Notes: a model not told the origin generated them from the sequence alone. 64,000 bases of DNA from Galbula dea (GCA_013399015.1 VWZX01006814.1:3446699-3510698), one strand, 5' to 3'; shown: positions 1 through 11,760, counted from the stretch's first letter. Numbers and translations: made by a program.

Positions 1-1150
1 AAACAGGCTGTTACTGGTGTTTCTTGATACACATTATTATTACAGTTTTTGGCCAGTGGTATAAGAAGCATATAGCTAAGTAAACTTTTTGGGTACGTTA
101 GCTACATTCACAGAATGTTTTGTGATGATCTGGAAAATAAACCTTGCCTGTTAGCACAGTTGTTGAAAGCCTTAGTCTTTGGAAAGGCAACTTTTGCATG
201 AAAACAGAAAGCACTGATCCTCTAGAAAAGAATAGTACAGAAACATGATTTTTTTTAAAAATACAATGCATTTTTTCAGTGTGAAAAGATTTCATGAGCA
301 CATGAAACAAGTGGAAATTTAAATCAATTAATAAGTCCTGTAATTAAGCTGTAAGAGATGATTTTGGGAGGTCAGCAGCTTAAAGCAGGATACATAGCAG
401 GCTTCCAAGTTGTCAGATCAAAATTACTGTCGTAATTGAGCGCTGCTGTATTTACTTAAAAACATGAAAACAAACCAAATTTGTGCTCCTGTCAATCTTA
501 CAGTGACACTGTCTTAATGGTTTCATATATATGTATACATATCTATATATATATGACTTTTGCAACAAACGTGGGTAGAGCCCTTCCCAAATCTTCGTTC
601 GTGAAGCCTAGCCATGATGATGATATGACATAACGGTACAACTGTCCTCTTATGTTTCTTGCATTAAATAGTACACAATGTGTGTTTAAATTTTCATATC
701 ATATAACATACTGGTGGCTTTTCTGGGAAATTACCCATTACATTACTTTGAGATCTTCATAGTTAAAATCTTGGATTTTATTTCCAAAGCATGCAGTTTG
801 CCACAGGATTAGAGGAAAATACCTATAAATTTTATTTAAAGTAAAAATATAGTGCAGCTGTTAAAATTTTAAATAGAAGGATACTCTAAACTAGTGGAGG
901 ATTTTATGGTTTTAGTAATAAATATTTTTATTTGGATTGAGTTTTGTCATTTTAAAAAATTATTTTCACCTTCCCTTTTTCTTCATCATTGTAGTATTGT
1001 TAGACTGTCAAAAAGTTTTATTCCAGTAGCCATATTATCATGTGTTAATTTTCCTAGTCCATGTCAGCTTTGAAACTGATTGTATTCTGAAAGCCTATTA
1101 GGTTTCAGAACAAATAAAAAGAAATATTTTGTTGTGATTTTTACTGATAG
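1..1150 (+). other. NHLRC2: NHLRC2 intron (3' part)
   Basis: This is the sequence upstream of the first recognised NHLRC2 exon. It ends in a usable acceptor, TTACTGATAG at 1141-1150, after a T-rich stretch. It is AT-rich, with a short (TA)n-like run at about 528-555, and it contains one arm of a 64-bp inverted repeat at 561-624. No reading frame inside resembles another NHLRC2 exon. The intron assignment follows from the exon at 1151; the upstream donor lies outside the window. Confidence 0.8.
561..624 (-). repeat. Inverted repeat copy A (unidentified family)
   Basis: The reverse complement of this segment matches 5302-5365 at 61 of 64 positions. The unit starts with a short (ATC)n run followed by GGCTAGGCTTC, and continues through GAAGATTTGGGAAGGGCTCT to TTTGTTGCA. 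Two of the three differences fall at CpG sites, as expected from methylation decay. I do not recognise the family with certainty. It lies inside the NHLRC2 intron, in the opposite orientation to copy B. Confidence 0.8.
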
Positions 1151-1376
1151 TTGCCTATCCTGGATCCAGAAGCATGTGATGTTCCAGATAACCTGCCTAT
1201 GCAAAAGGAGAAAATAACAAACCTTCCAAAACTGCCTAAATCTGCACCAAATGTTCAACTTCCTTCACTAACTGTAGCACCTGGACAGACAATTCAGTTT
1301 TTATTAAAGTTGGCTCTTCCTCCAGATTCAAAACTGAATGAAGAAGCACCCAGTTCTTGGTTTATCACAGCAGAAG
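1151..1376 (+). CDS. NHLRC2: NHLRC2, penultimate coding exon
   Basis: This exon encodes 75 residues plus the first base of a split codon, in the C-terminal region of NHL repeat-containing protein 2. The translation starts LPILDPEACDVPDN and includes KLPKSAPNVQLPSLTV, GQTIQFLLKLALP and SSWFITAEG. These match my memory of the human protein (KLPKSAP, GQTLQFKLRLDLP, CWFLTAEG). The acceptor is ...ACTGATAG before 1151 and the donor is GTAAAG at 1377; read-through past the donor loses the homology. NHLRC2 is a cytosolic protein of about 726 residues in human, with a thioredoxin-like domain, an NHL beta-propeller and a C-terminal beta-strand domain. This exon enters the last of these. Human NHLRC2 variants cause FINCA disease, a childhood fibrosis, neurodegeneration and cerebral angiomatosis syndrome. 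The molecular activity is not settled. The frame starts in full-codon phase at a Leu codon, so this is an internal exon, not a translation start. Confidence 0.93.
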
Positions 1377-1996
1377 GTAAAGTGCCTGTGTTGTTTTATC
1401 AGTTGAAAAGGAGTAAGCAAAATACAAAATGGGTTGTGTCATAACATGCCTGCAATATAAGGGATCTCAGTCTGATGAATCAAAATGTCCCTCCCAGTCC
1501 TGTGTTCCCATTTGGCCTCGTGATGCAATATATGTTATTTAGAATTGATGCATTTAACAGCTGGAATGTACAGATTAAAAAGAATAATCTGCTTTTTGCT
1601 TGAATTAATACATGATGCATTATTTACTGGTTTTTTAAACAAATGTAAAGTAGCCTATTAATCTAAGGGCTTTTTCTTGCATATCTCAGATGTTAATATC
1701 TGCATACAGCACAAATTGCAGTTCCATTACATTTAAATAAGATGTACTGTATATATACCTGTAGTTTTGAAGCAAAGCTATGGATCTCTCCATCTTTAAA
1801 TAACTACTACAGCAGCATTTGAAAATTACTTTTCCTTTTATTTGTCCATGACTGGTAAAGTCAAGAAGGAAATTTGCCTTTATGCTGCATATGGAAAGAA
1901 AGTCCATGTTGTCCTACAGATAGAGGTAGTGTTTTCTGTAGATTTCAGGACATGGTGTTATATATCCTAATGATGAAACTTGTTCTTCTTTTATAG
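1377..1996 (+). other. NHLRC2: NHLRC2 last intron
   Basis: This 620-bp GT-AG intron has donor GTAAAG at 1377-1382 and acceptor CTTCTTTTATAG ending at 1996. It is phase 1: G at 1376 joins AT at 1997-1998 to give an Asp codon, and the frame continues as NTWLLQEQ, which parallels human GNEWLLQGQ. I see nothing else recognisable inside. Confidence 0.9.
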
Positions 1997-2262
1997 ATAA
2001 TACCTGGTTGCTTCAGGAACAGTGTGTGTCTGGAGGAATAAAGGATGTTTCCTGTCAAACTATCATTCCCTTTCAGTTACCCAAGAACTGTCTGTCTGCT
2101 GAAGCTATCTTGGCTATCAAAGTGTGCCTGTATTATTGCAGCAAAGGTAGCAGTGCCTGTATGATGAAAGGAATCTCATTCAGTCAGCCTTTACAGATTG
2201 CTAGTACAAACCAAGACAACTTGACTCAAGTTGAACTTACGCACACATTTTTAACCAACTAA
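1997..2262 (+). CDS. NHLRC2: NHLRC2, terminal coding exon
   Basis: This is the last coding exon and finishes the C-terminal beta-strand domain. Joined to the G at 1376 it gives 88 residues and a TAA stop at 2260-2262. Diagnostic segments are TWLLQEQ, QTIIPFQLPKNCLSAEAIL, LYYCSKGSSACMMK, FSQPLQI and the ending VELTHTFLTN. They correspond to the human C-terminus (LYYCSADSSACMMK, FSQPLQI, APVELRYVF) as I remember it. The window therefore holds about 163 C-terminal residues of the protein. The frame is intact, with no stop or frameshift, so the gene looks functional at this end. The stop lies about three codons past the position I expect for the human stop, which is a small C-terminal extension. 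Confidence 0.94.
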
Positions 2263-2770
2263 CCCAAAGCTAACTAATTTCATACTTTATTTTGCTATCT
2301 ACTGCTTCTGCAGGAGAAAATATGGATAACTTTTCTTGTTTTTCATTTTCCTGGAGATTATGACAAAGCCAAGAAATAATATACTTGGTAAAATGAAGTA
2401 GAGTTCCCTACAGCTTAACGTGAAAATTTATCATCACAACCTCATTTCTTTTTATTACAGTAGCAGCAATAATACTGTAATACTCTGGGCTCTGTTGCCA
2501 ATTGTGAATATATTGGATGTATGCCATTCTAAGCAATGAGCAACAATTTTTGGAGTCCTTTTGAAAGAGCTGGTGTTACTTTGTGATGTTACTGTAAGAA
2601 GTTCTTTGCACTGTATGTGCTTGCTAGAATCGCTAGGTTGTTTGGACTAACAAATTCCTTTTGTGCCCTTACGTAATTTTAATAGAATGTCAAAATGAAT
2701 TTTCTTCAGGCTGTAAAAGTAGCATGCTTGCTTTTCTGTAATGACATTTATGACACATGTATTTTGAAAC
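2263..2770 (+). other. NHLRC2: NHLRC2 3' untranslated region, proximal part
   Basis: This is AT-rich sequence directly after the NHLRC2 stop. I found no AATAAA in this stretch, so the UTR probably continues past the CR1 fragment that begins at 2771. No second frame or structural RNA is recognisable. Confidence 0.7.
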
Positions 2771-3222
2771 TATTTGAAGATGCTGAAGGGTCTGGAGGGG
2801 AAACCTTATGAGGAGCGGCTGAGGTCACTTGGTTTGTTCAGCCTCGAGAAGAGGAGATTGAGAGGAGACTTCGTAGCCATCTTCAGCATCCTCACAGGGG
2901 ATAGTAGAGGGACAGGGACCGATTTCTTAATCTGGTGGATAATGATAGGACTAGGAGAAATTGAATGAAGTTGAGTCAAGGGAGGTTCAGGCTGGAGATT
3001 AGGAAAAGGTTCTTCACTCAGAGGGCAATTGGGATCTGGAACAGAATGCCCAGGGAAATAGTCTCAGCACCAAGCCTGACAAAGTTCAAGAAGCATCTAG
3101 ATAATGCTTTCAGACACATGGTGTGATTCTTGGGGCATCCTCCGTGGATTTAGGAGCTGGATTCAATGATCCTATTGGGTCCCTTCCAGCTCAGACAGTG
3201 CAACTACAATATGATACTACTT
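2771..3222 (+). mobile_element. CR1 LINE 3' fragment, sense to NHLRC2
   Basis: This is a 5'-truncated CR1 retroposon on the plus strand. The start of the frame reads EERLRSLGLFSLEKRRLRGD, the hallmark peptide near the C-terminus of the CR1 ORF2 (reverse transcriptase) protein. Downstream it keeps the usual CR1 tail: 'ctcagagggcaattgg', 'gaacagaatgcccaggga' and a final 'gggtcccttccagctcag'. The reading frame is broken after about 45 codons, so it is dead. It lies 508 bp past the NHLRC2 stop in the same orientation and may be part of the 3' UTR. Confidence 0.92.
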
Positions 3223-5290
3223 TGAAAACACTTCTTGAACTAGGTGCAGGTCTAATTTTATGTAAACTGAGTGTTTTGCTTAGCTACATATAACTCCCTT
3301 ATATGAAGAGCATAGTTTAATGGAAAAATTTCTGTGAAAGGAAGTATTCAAGTTCTTACAGAAAAATTTCGTGCTGATTTCTCACAAAGAATGTGCCTCT
3401 TTAATATGTATATATATAAAGAAAAAACCACAAAACAATGCTGGAGTTTTTACATACCAATTTACATTCTATAGTAAGTGGTAGATAAATGAATATCTAA
3501 ATGAAAAAGATTAAATAATCACTTTGCTACTTATATGATTTCTCTGGAAAGAATTGTCTGATGACTTCTGTCTTGCAAATACCTAATATTAAGAACTGTA
3601 TTATATTCTTGAAGTCTGATTCAGAGTCTTTTGAAGTCATTGTTCATCCCCTGATTTATAATAGTCGCCACAGAAGCAGAACTGCATATTTGATAATGGA
3701 TTATTTGCATTCATGTTTAGAGGCTCTGAGCTTTTACTAGAAAACCAGTAACCTAATCTTTCAGTAAGTTACTTTTAAACTATATTATAAAACTCTGCTT
3801 TTGATGGTTAAGTGTTTGTAAGTAAAATTCCTTCCATTTGCCATAATAAGTAGCTGGAATACAGGGGGTTTTGAGAGTTTTTTACTTGAACTGGGAGAGT
3901 TTCCACAGTGTTTAAGTGGTAATTGAATTATGCTCTGTGCTCTGGTCATGAGGATCAGTTTATAAGATGATTTTAAGTTTGAAGATTGTATTTTCACATT
4001 GTATTTCACATAAAGTACAGTAGTGAAAGTAGTTTTATATAGTTTTTTCTAAAACAATCACCGTTGTTCCTGACACCTGTCAGTAAATCCCCAGTATTGA
4101 TTTGTTATTGCCCTTTCTTACTTAAAGCCTGACTGAAATGTTGCTCATGAACCCAAAAGGCTTTTGTTTTAAGGGAACCTTCTGGGCTGGTGTGGTTTTC
4201 CCTTCCATTAAAATGTCAGTCTATCTGTGAGTTCTCTGTAGTACTAGGAATGGTTATTATCTCACCTGTCAGCAAGGCAAAGGCTGAGCTATTTTTTTTC
4301 TTCTGTTTTTTTTTTAATCAACTTTTGTAATTCAGTGTTTTTGTTCCTTTGGGAAAACATCTCAATTCTCACATGCCATTTTGAAGAAGGAGAAAGCTTC
4401 ACTACTTTTTTAACACGTTGTAAATTCTGTTGGAAGGATGAAGGTAAAGGAAATGATTTGGGCATTTATCATTTTTTACACTTTAGTACAACCCCTTCAG
4501 AATTTTTTATTTGTTTGTTTAATTTTGGATAGTAGGCAGGAAACCTTACATCAGCTTCCAGATAGCCCACAATTTTGTTTATTGCTTGCTAAAGAAAACA
4601 AGCATTAGTTTCAGAAGTTCAGGTTAACAAACCAAAACGTTACACTTAACTTGAACATGGTCATTCAGCAATTGGATTTTTTTTCTCTCATTTTCAACTA
4701 GAATGACATTATATTTGTCTTATTTCAATTTGATGAGGTTATCACAATCTGCCTGTATTCTAATATTAAGAAAAAAGTCAACAAATTATTTTATTATTGT
4801 CAATCTTTAATTACTGTATTGCTGTAGGGGAAGGACGGTGTATTCCTAACTTTATTTAACTCTAGTGTGAAACGTTTAAATATAGTATTGTAGATATATT
4901 TTTTCTAAATGTACATATATAAATGCGTGTTTAAGTGTTTATCCTTTCTGTTTGGAAGTTTTGACTTCCAGTCACTGTACGTAGACACACTCAGAGCTAT
5001 AAGCTTATTGGGAAAGTGTGAAAGTAGGTAGTAGGAAAGCTGTTGCATAAGCATCAAGCTGAAGTCCAGGATCAAGGTGTAAAGCATCTTTTAATATTGA
5101 ATTGTAGCCAAATTTTAAACAAACATAATTCAAGGAAAACAGTTTCAGCTTTACTAGTGGAGAGCAGGAATATATCTGTTTGAACTGGTTTTTTCTTTGT
5201 AATTTCTTTTAAGTCTATGTCTTGTGGCAGATGACTGAATTCCATGTAAGCTAGGGGTTGGGGTGTGGTGTACTGTATCTGTGATATTAT
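3223..5290. other. NHLRC2 3' UTR or flank, no recognisable gene
   Basis: This is AT-rich unique-looking sequence with homopolymer T tracts around 4291-4316 and a short (TA)n at about 3406-3417. No frame has family resemblance. ATTAAA occurs near 3510 but without clear downstream support. Whether transcription from NHLRC2 covers this region cannot be decided from sequence alone. Confidence 0.5.
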
Positions 5291-5301
5291 CCATCATCAT
5301 C

Positions 5302-5365
5302 ATCATCATCATGGCTAGGCTTCGCGACCGAAGATTTGGGAAGGGCTCTACCCATGTTTGTTGCA
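5302..5365 (+). repeat. Inverted repeat copy B with (CAT)n
   Basis: This is the partner of the copy at 561-624, in opposite orientation and 4.7 kb away. It is preceded by an expanded (ATC)n run from about 5291 to 5312, longer than the run in copy A. The shared core GGCTAGGCTTC...TTGCA differs from copy A at three positions. It contains ATG followed by 18 sense codons, but the two copies differ there and nothing suggests translation. Confidence 0.8.
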
Positions 5366-8300
5366 AGTGATATTACTCTTTCTACAAAGCCTCAGAGCAT
5401 TCCTTGCTACTACATTGTAATGGCTTTATGGTGGAGGAGAGGCAGGAAGTGTGATACCATCTCAAAAAGACACAGAGCCCACTATTCACAAAGGAAAGCT
5501 GTATATCCCAAAATGCTTTCCCCTCACCGCATCTAGTACGTCCTAAACCCTTTTAAGCAATAACCCTTTTGCTTTGCAAGGGAGAGCTGATTTCCTGACT
5601 CATGTTAGTGGGTTTTACACAGTGACACTTCCCTAATCATTCTTCTTCATCGTCATCTTAGGAGCAGCTTGTTCTCGGTGCATTCCAGTTCTCTCTGACG
5701 AGGTTACTGGCATTCTTCTGCTTCTCACTCAGTCTGTATGTTCTCTATGGTTGGTCCTTAATGATATGGCTTAGTGCAGTGTTCTGTTTGTCCAAGGAAT
5801 AGCATACACATTCCTAGAGTCACCCCTTCTTTTTCTTTTGTGGTGTACAGACTCTTGAATGTTCTATAATTAGAAAAACATGTTTTTTAAAAGCTTATGA
5901 TGTTTAGGGGTACTATTTCCATTGATTCCTCCAGGGTTTACAAAGTGCTTGTACAGTAAAGCATCAAGTGCCATAAATACAACCAGACAGGCAAACAGAA
6001 TAGCATGTACAAGCTACAGAAATTTTCAAGTTAAGTACAGAAAGCATCTTCAAAATATGATTCAGGAAAATATAAAATGTTACTTCTCTGAATACTGAAA
6101 AGGAAGATACATTGATGACTGCTTTGGCTTTGTATGGTAATTGAGTTTACTAGTGCTTCCTGATACAAATATGCTAAGCAGGTTGGTATGGGTCAGCACT
6201 CCTATATTTGTATCTACAGTAAAAATATGTAATTCAATGCCTTTTTAATATATACCTTTCTACTGACTTCACTAGAGTTTGCATCAGACCTTAATAAAGT
6301 AGTAAATTACTAGAGCAAATCTCTAAAGAATATTGGTCATGGTTGTATTGTATAATGGAAACAAGTTCAGTGGCATTTGCAGTTTTCAGTTGTAGTGTTT
6401 GCTTTAATGGAACAACTTTTGGTTTTGGATGAATCTATTAATAGTTTCATGAGGTGTTTTTAGAAATTTTATTTAATTATAGTACATTATTCTTCATTAG
6501 ACTAGAAAAAAGATAATGTGGTTTTGAAGAAGGAGCATAATGTGTTTTAATAGCTTTTTCTTATTGTTTGAACTCGGTAGTATCTTTCCATAGTTTGTTC
6601 CCTTCTGTTGAAGGAAGGGTATGGGTGCTGACTGGGTAGACCTACAGATGGGCACATATTTTACCCATACTTTATCAGTTGATTTATTTTTGTGTTAGAT
6701 TCTCCTGTCATTTGGGCTCTTCTACTGGATGCACTTCTCCATAGTTCATGTTATGCTTCTGATGTCTTCCACTTCTAGAGCATTATATTTGTATAATGCT
6801 GTAGTAATGTGATACAAAGCAAGTGCAGATCAGATGAGTAACACATGAGAAAGTAGTTTTACAGCATCATGTAAATGCCTTATCTGCTTAGCCTCAGAAA
6901 AGGTGCATGTGGCTTCCAGTGCATTATATGTATTCTAAATGTACTTTTTTTTTTTTGTTCCAGTGGGCAAATCTTGTAGCTCAAACCATAGGTAAAATGA
7001 AAACAGGGATTTTGAGGGCATTTAGTTTCAGGAAACTTTGACACTGTAAGATAAATAATTTGACTGTTAGGTTATTTGGAAACTATCTGCTACAATGTTG
7101 CAGGTTGTGCTTACTTCATTTCAGAGGGTAACCTATTTTTGTTGCAGCTGCAAAACTAGAAACCTTGGATATAAGCCTAGGGGTGTTTGTGCAGCTATAA
7201 TTATTTATTGCTTAGTGTACCTCTTTGTTGGTCCATTGGTTTCAAGTATACTAGAGAACCGCTTGTCCAGTTGCAGGCCCTAGGGCTAAGCAAAAGAATT
7301 GCAAGTATTTTTCAAGTCTTGCCTAGTTCCTTTGAAACATCAACAATTTTGAGCTGAAGAAATCCCACTTGTAAAAATCTAGGGATAAGTCTGCCTTAAT
7401 TTAATGCTCTGTACTCAACATGACTCAGAAAAGCAATTTGTATTTCCCCTTTTGACTAAGTATGTAGAAACTCAACCCATCTGTCCATCGTCAGACTTCA
7501 TAGAAAGCAAGATACCAATTACAACTTGGAATTTACATTCATGTTTTTAAAAAGTAGCTTCTTTTCCAAACTTTTGATTAAATACTTGATTTTGAACCAT
7601 ACATTCAAGGAATCTGTCCTTAGAGTTGCATAGATCAGATAACTGAATTCCAGATTAAAAAAAGTAGAGGAACAAAATTGCTAAATATTTTATATTTTGA
7701 ATATTTAACTTCAGAACTGTCCAATGTAACTTTTAAAGGAAAATTAGTGGTATTAAAATTTTCTTTTCTGTAAATCCTTACCATTAATGTACCATCAGTC
7801 ATTGTGTCATTAAAACCTGTGATGGATCTGTGTGATTTTTATAAAGAAATTAAAATAAGGTGGTTCTAAAATTGGTGTTGGGTGAAATCCAGGTGCTCAA
7901 AGGTTAGCAGCAAGTATCTTAGGGCCAGTAGTTCACCCCAGTGTGACAGAAATTCTGTATTTTCATGACATCATGGTAGCTGAACAAAAAAATCAGTGCC
8001 TTGCATAAAAATACTTGAAAGCGTATCTTTACAGAAGTGCTGGAGTACTGATTGAAGTAAAGTATTTGACCTTTGTGGTTTGCAAGTGTCAGAGGTTTTT
8101 AATTCTTCTGATTCTACTAATTCTGAAACTGTGAAGTTCTCTTTCTACTTCACATATTCAAATTATGTTCAATTTAAGGTGCTTTCTGTTCAAGCTACTT
8201 TTCTTACCAAGTACTTTAAAATGTGGGGTTTTTCCTCAGTCCTGTTAACTTCTGAAACTATTCTTACCTCTTTCATACACTGCAGAACAAATTTAGTAGG

Positions 8301-8827
8301 GAGAGTTCAAAGAGCTTGCTGAAATTGTGATGTGAGACGGAAGGCAAAGCATTTCTTGATCTAAAAGGGTGAAGTTGATGCTTCTGGGTATTTAAGGGGT
8401 GGGGAGTTGGTCTTTGTTTTGTTTGGTTGTGGGTTTTTTCCCCTCTTGCATAGATGAGTGAAGATTCTTTAAATAGCATAAGGTTGTGTGTAGAGGCAGC
8501 TGGGAAGGGTCAGACTCCCTCACGGTGGGACTATGTAACTTCATTTAGGTTCTGATGTTGGGATGTCTAAAAATCACAGCATTACAGTACTGTTGTAAAA
8601 AGTCGTATTTGAGCACTTAACACCTTAATAAGTGTCTCCACGTGCTTCAAGGGCAAAGATGGAGATTTCTGGTCTTTCTTAAGAGCTTCAGTCTTGCTTT
8701 GTGGACATTGAAATATTTTTGTCTGCTCTTCGAGATACTAAATCTCCATTTTTCCATTACATGTGATGCAAAGCCTTTGAAATGTCTGAACATTTAAAAG
8801 ATGTGTTTTATATGCATTACTACAAAA
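5366..8827. other. Intergenic or distal UTR sequence, no recognisable gene
   Basis: No coding frame, CR1 fragment or RNA gene is visible here. It has a 13-T tract at about 6943-6956. The best isolated poly(A) signal candidate is listed separately at 6293. Confidence 0.5.
6293..6298 (+). terminator. Candidate poly(A) signal for NHLRC2
   Basis: AATAAA is followed about 35 bases later by a GT-rich stretch (TGGTCATGGTTGTATTGT, about 6333-6350), a reasonable cleavage context. Other AATAAA hexamers occur at 8949, 8985, 9033, 9692 and 9782, so this is one candidate of several. Its use would make the 3' UTR about 4 kb. Confidence 0.2.
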
Positions 8828-8895
8828 TATGTGAAGAATTAAAACTGTAAGCACTTAATCTACAGCTGATGTAGATTGTGTAAATTCTTCACATA
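8828..8895. repeat. Nested inverted repeat (hairpin)
   Basis: The outer arms TATGTGAAGAATT (8828-8840) and AATTCTTCACATA (8883-8895) are perfect 13-bp complements. Nested inside are AATCTACA (8857-8864) and TGTAGATT (8870-8877), separated by a 5-nt loop. The internal spacers are unequal (16 and 5 nt), so the fold is a bulged hairpin of 68 nt. No known small RNA is recognised. It could be a foldback element relic or a structured UTR segment. Confidence 0.7.
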
Positions 8896-11760
8896 CGGCA
8901 TTGCCTAATAATGTTCTTAACAGTATTCATGGATTATGATCCTTTTTAAATAAAAGGTAAATGTCCTGTAATATTATGAGAACAAATAAATACACTGTAG
9001 AAGAAATGTCAGCCTTGGATATCAATTTAACAAATAAACAGTGATTAAAGAATGTACTCTTGAAATCTCTTTCTCCTTGTAAAGCTTTTTCATGGAAAAA
9101 TAAACATTAAAAAAATTATCTTTTCTTTCAGAGTTGGGTTTGTCTGTCAGTCTTTACATCAACATAGATGTGGAAGTTATGAAATGCATCTGACATGAAG
9201 GGTTACAGCTTGATTAACATCTTTTAATTAGCAAGTACTGTTTGTTTCACACTCTTTCCCACAGGGCTCTGCAGTTGTGGGTGTCAGCTGGCCATGAAGT
9301 GACCTGAGGGCTGGTAAAATACTGTGCAGTCGTGAGGACTCCCCAGTTTTAGCATAACACAGTGATCAGGAAATGAGATCTACTTTTATTCCATTTCTGC
9401 ACATAAGAGAGATGAGTAATGGTGTACTGCATGAGTCACAGACTGACTGTAGCCTTTGGTTTATTGCAGAGATCCCAGAGCAAGCTTAGCTCCTGGAACA
9501 AATCTTGCTGCATTGAGCTCCACTTTGAAGCACTGTTTGTTAGCTATATCTGTGCCACAGATTGCAGTATGTGAGTGCCTGTTCAATAGTTACGGTTGAA
9601 TGATGTTTTAACAGCAGCTTCTAAAAAAATGTAATTGTTTTGGGTTACTTGGGTAAATATAGAGAGCTAATGGAGGTTTTGTGTGTGCACCAATAAAACT
9701 GAGGTCTAATACCAACATACCTATGAAGATCATCCACTATTTATGCTGCTCATCAGGTTTTTATTGATACAATGATTTATCAATAAAAGCGCTGTATGCC
9801 AAAAAATCTGACATATCTACTATAGGTGAGCCCCAGCAATGGCAGCGTGGTTGTGCAGGGTTTTTTTCTACTCTCACTAAAGATTTTTCCTCATGTCTAT
9901 TCATGCATTGAAATGTTTAAAACATTTATACATACTACTTATAAAACTCAGCTCAGATTAAGTATATTCAGCTTAGCCTGAATGTCATGTCTGAATTTGA
10001 CAAGCATTCAAATGTATCTATTTGCAATTTCTATGTTTTGTTACAAAGTGTATCTAAAGCTGCCAAGCCTCACTCAGCTAGGTTAGGCACCATCTTTCAG
10101 CATCTTGGGGGGCATTTGCCTCAGATCATAAAGCTGAAAGTTTACTTGTTTTCAGTTGTCATCTCTGAAATGACACTTTGACCCCCCTACTTTTATGATA
10201 AGTATTCTTAAAACAGTAAGCCTGTACGTACAGACTTGTATGTTCTGTGTGCAAATGGATCTGTGATGCTTGTGTGTATAATGGCATTTGTGTGGCCAAG
10301 CTGGACTTGTGCATTTTGCCAGAATACAGGGAAGCACTGCCCAGTAGAGATTTCTGTGGTCGGGAAGTCACTGCTTTAGGAAACAATTCATTAGGTTGTT
10401 TCTAAAGGCAAGGGAAAGGAGCCTTTCATGTGAAATTTTACTAAAGGGGCCAAGTTATTTTCTTGGTTTTGTATGGGATTGTGCAATCTCCTGCCAAGAA
10501 GAACTTGTCCAGAAATTGGGTAGATGGGGCTTTAAACAACTTCTCTCCCTGCCCTGTCCTTCCCATCTGAAGTAGTTTCCTGTGGCTGTTCAAAATCATG
10601 ACCCTGCTGTCTCATAGAATTTTATCTTTCCTGCCTGTCACCCTGGTATTTTGTGCAGACAATCTTACCAGAAGCTGAAAACGATACCTGATGGATATTT
10701 CATATGCTGCTGTGTGTAGCAAAATTCTACCCTTGCTGTAACTGAGACTTCTAGAGCCAATTTGTTTTCCTTTGCCCTGTTTCTTAAGCAGAGAAATCAA
10801 AGCAGAGGTGAGGATTTCAGCCTTAAAGTGTAAGAGAGTAACTTTCTAAAGTATTGCTACAGCAGCACATGTTGTTTCTTTCTTTTTTTGGAAAAGCATT
10901 AGTAAGTTGTAACCCTTAGTTAAATCTCTCCGTAGTTTCCCTATCTCAGGCACTCCATTAAGAATGAGTCCGTGGGCTTACCAGTGCTCAAGAGCTCCTA
11001 AAATCAGGCTGCAAATAGTGGGGTTTCGTGGGTATTCCAAACACTGAACAAAGCTGCAATATTAAGGAGTAGTTAGATACTATTGAGGTTGCTTCAGTAA
11101 ACCAAATGTTTAGTCATATTTACCCTTGTGCTGTCTCGCTTGTGAATTCCATCCTCCAAGGAACTGCAATGTTATTTTTGATCTTTGAAGCTATCATTGC
11201 AGTTTACTGTCCTTGAGAACTAGAAATTTCTGACACCACCTTTATTTACTAGAGAGAAGGCAGCACATCAGTTTTAACATCTTTATACGGCAGGACTTGG
11301 GAAAGCACATCACTTCCCTAGTGAAACTCTGAACCTTGCATCTGAGATGACATCAGGTGAGCATGACATCTTTCACAGAGTCAGCAGCAAATGTAAGAGG
11401 TCATTACCTCAAGGCTTCTGCACCTTCCTTCCCTTTATGCACACAAATGTCCTCACAACTTGACTAAAGTTGTGGTGTTTTCTAAGTTGTTTTCTGAGAT
11501 TGATACTAAAATGCAGAGATCACCAAGAATGAGAGATGTAACTGTTTTTTAGATCTTAATGCATTCAGCAAATTGAATCATGGGAGAGAATGTGAAATTG
11601 AAATGCACCAAGCAGTGTGTAGGAGCACTGGTGCCTAAATGGCAGTTAAATCCAAGGGAAATTTGCTGTGGGCTGCTGAGAAACCCATCATTTAATTTTT
11701 TCTTTTTATGCAGTTGAGTGAAGAAGATATATTTAATTAGCATTTTTGTCGTGCTTTTAG
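8896..11760. other. Intergenic sequence, no recognisable gene
   Basis: This stretch has several AATAAA hexamers (8949, 8985, 9033, 9692) and a palindrome at 9759-9788, listed separately. I see no CR1 fragment and no frame with family resemblance. It would suit the tail of a long NHLRC2 3' UTR followed by intergenic DNA, but this is inference. Confidence 0.45.
9759..9788. repeat. Perfect 11-bp palindrome carrying AATAAA on both strands
   Basis: The arms TTTTATTGATA (9759-9769) and TATCAATAAAA (9778-9788) are perfect reverse complements around the 8-nt loop CAATGATT. AATAAA therefore occurs on both strands. A GT-rich stretch follows at about 9845-9868. It could act as a bidirectional 3'-end signal or simply be a chance AT-rich palindrome. 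Confidence 0.6.

Noticed and set aside
2774..2968. 64-codon frame with a clear protein motif
   Set aside because: The motif EERLRSLGLFSLEKRRLRGD is CR1 ORF2; it belongs to the truncated retroposon, not to a host gene.
5311..5369. ATG with short frame inside inverted repeat copy B
   Set aside because: Only 19 codons, the two copies differ in the coding sense, and the upstream (CAT)n run explains the Met-rich translation on the opposite strand.
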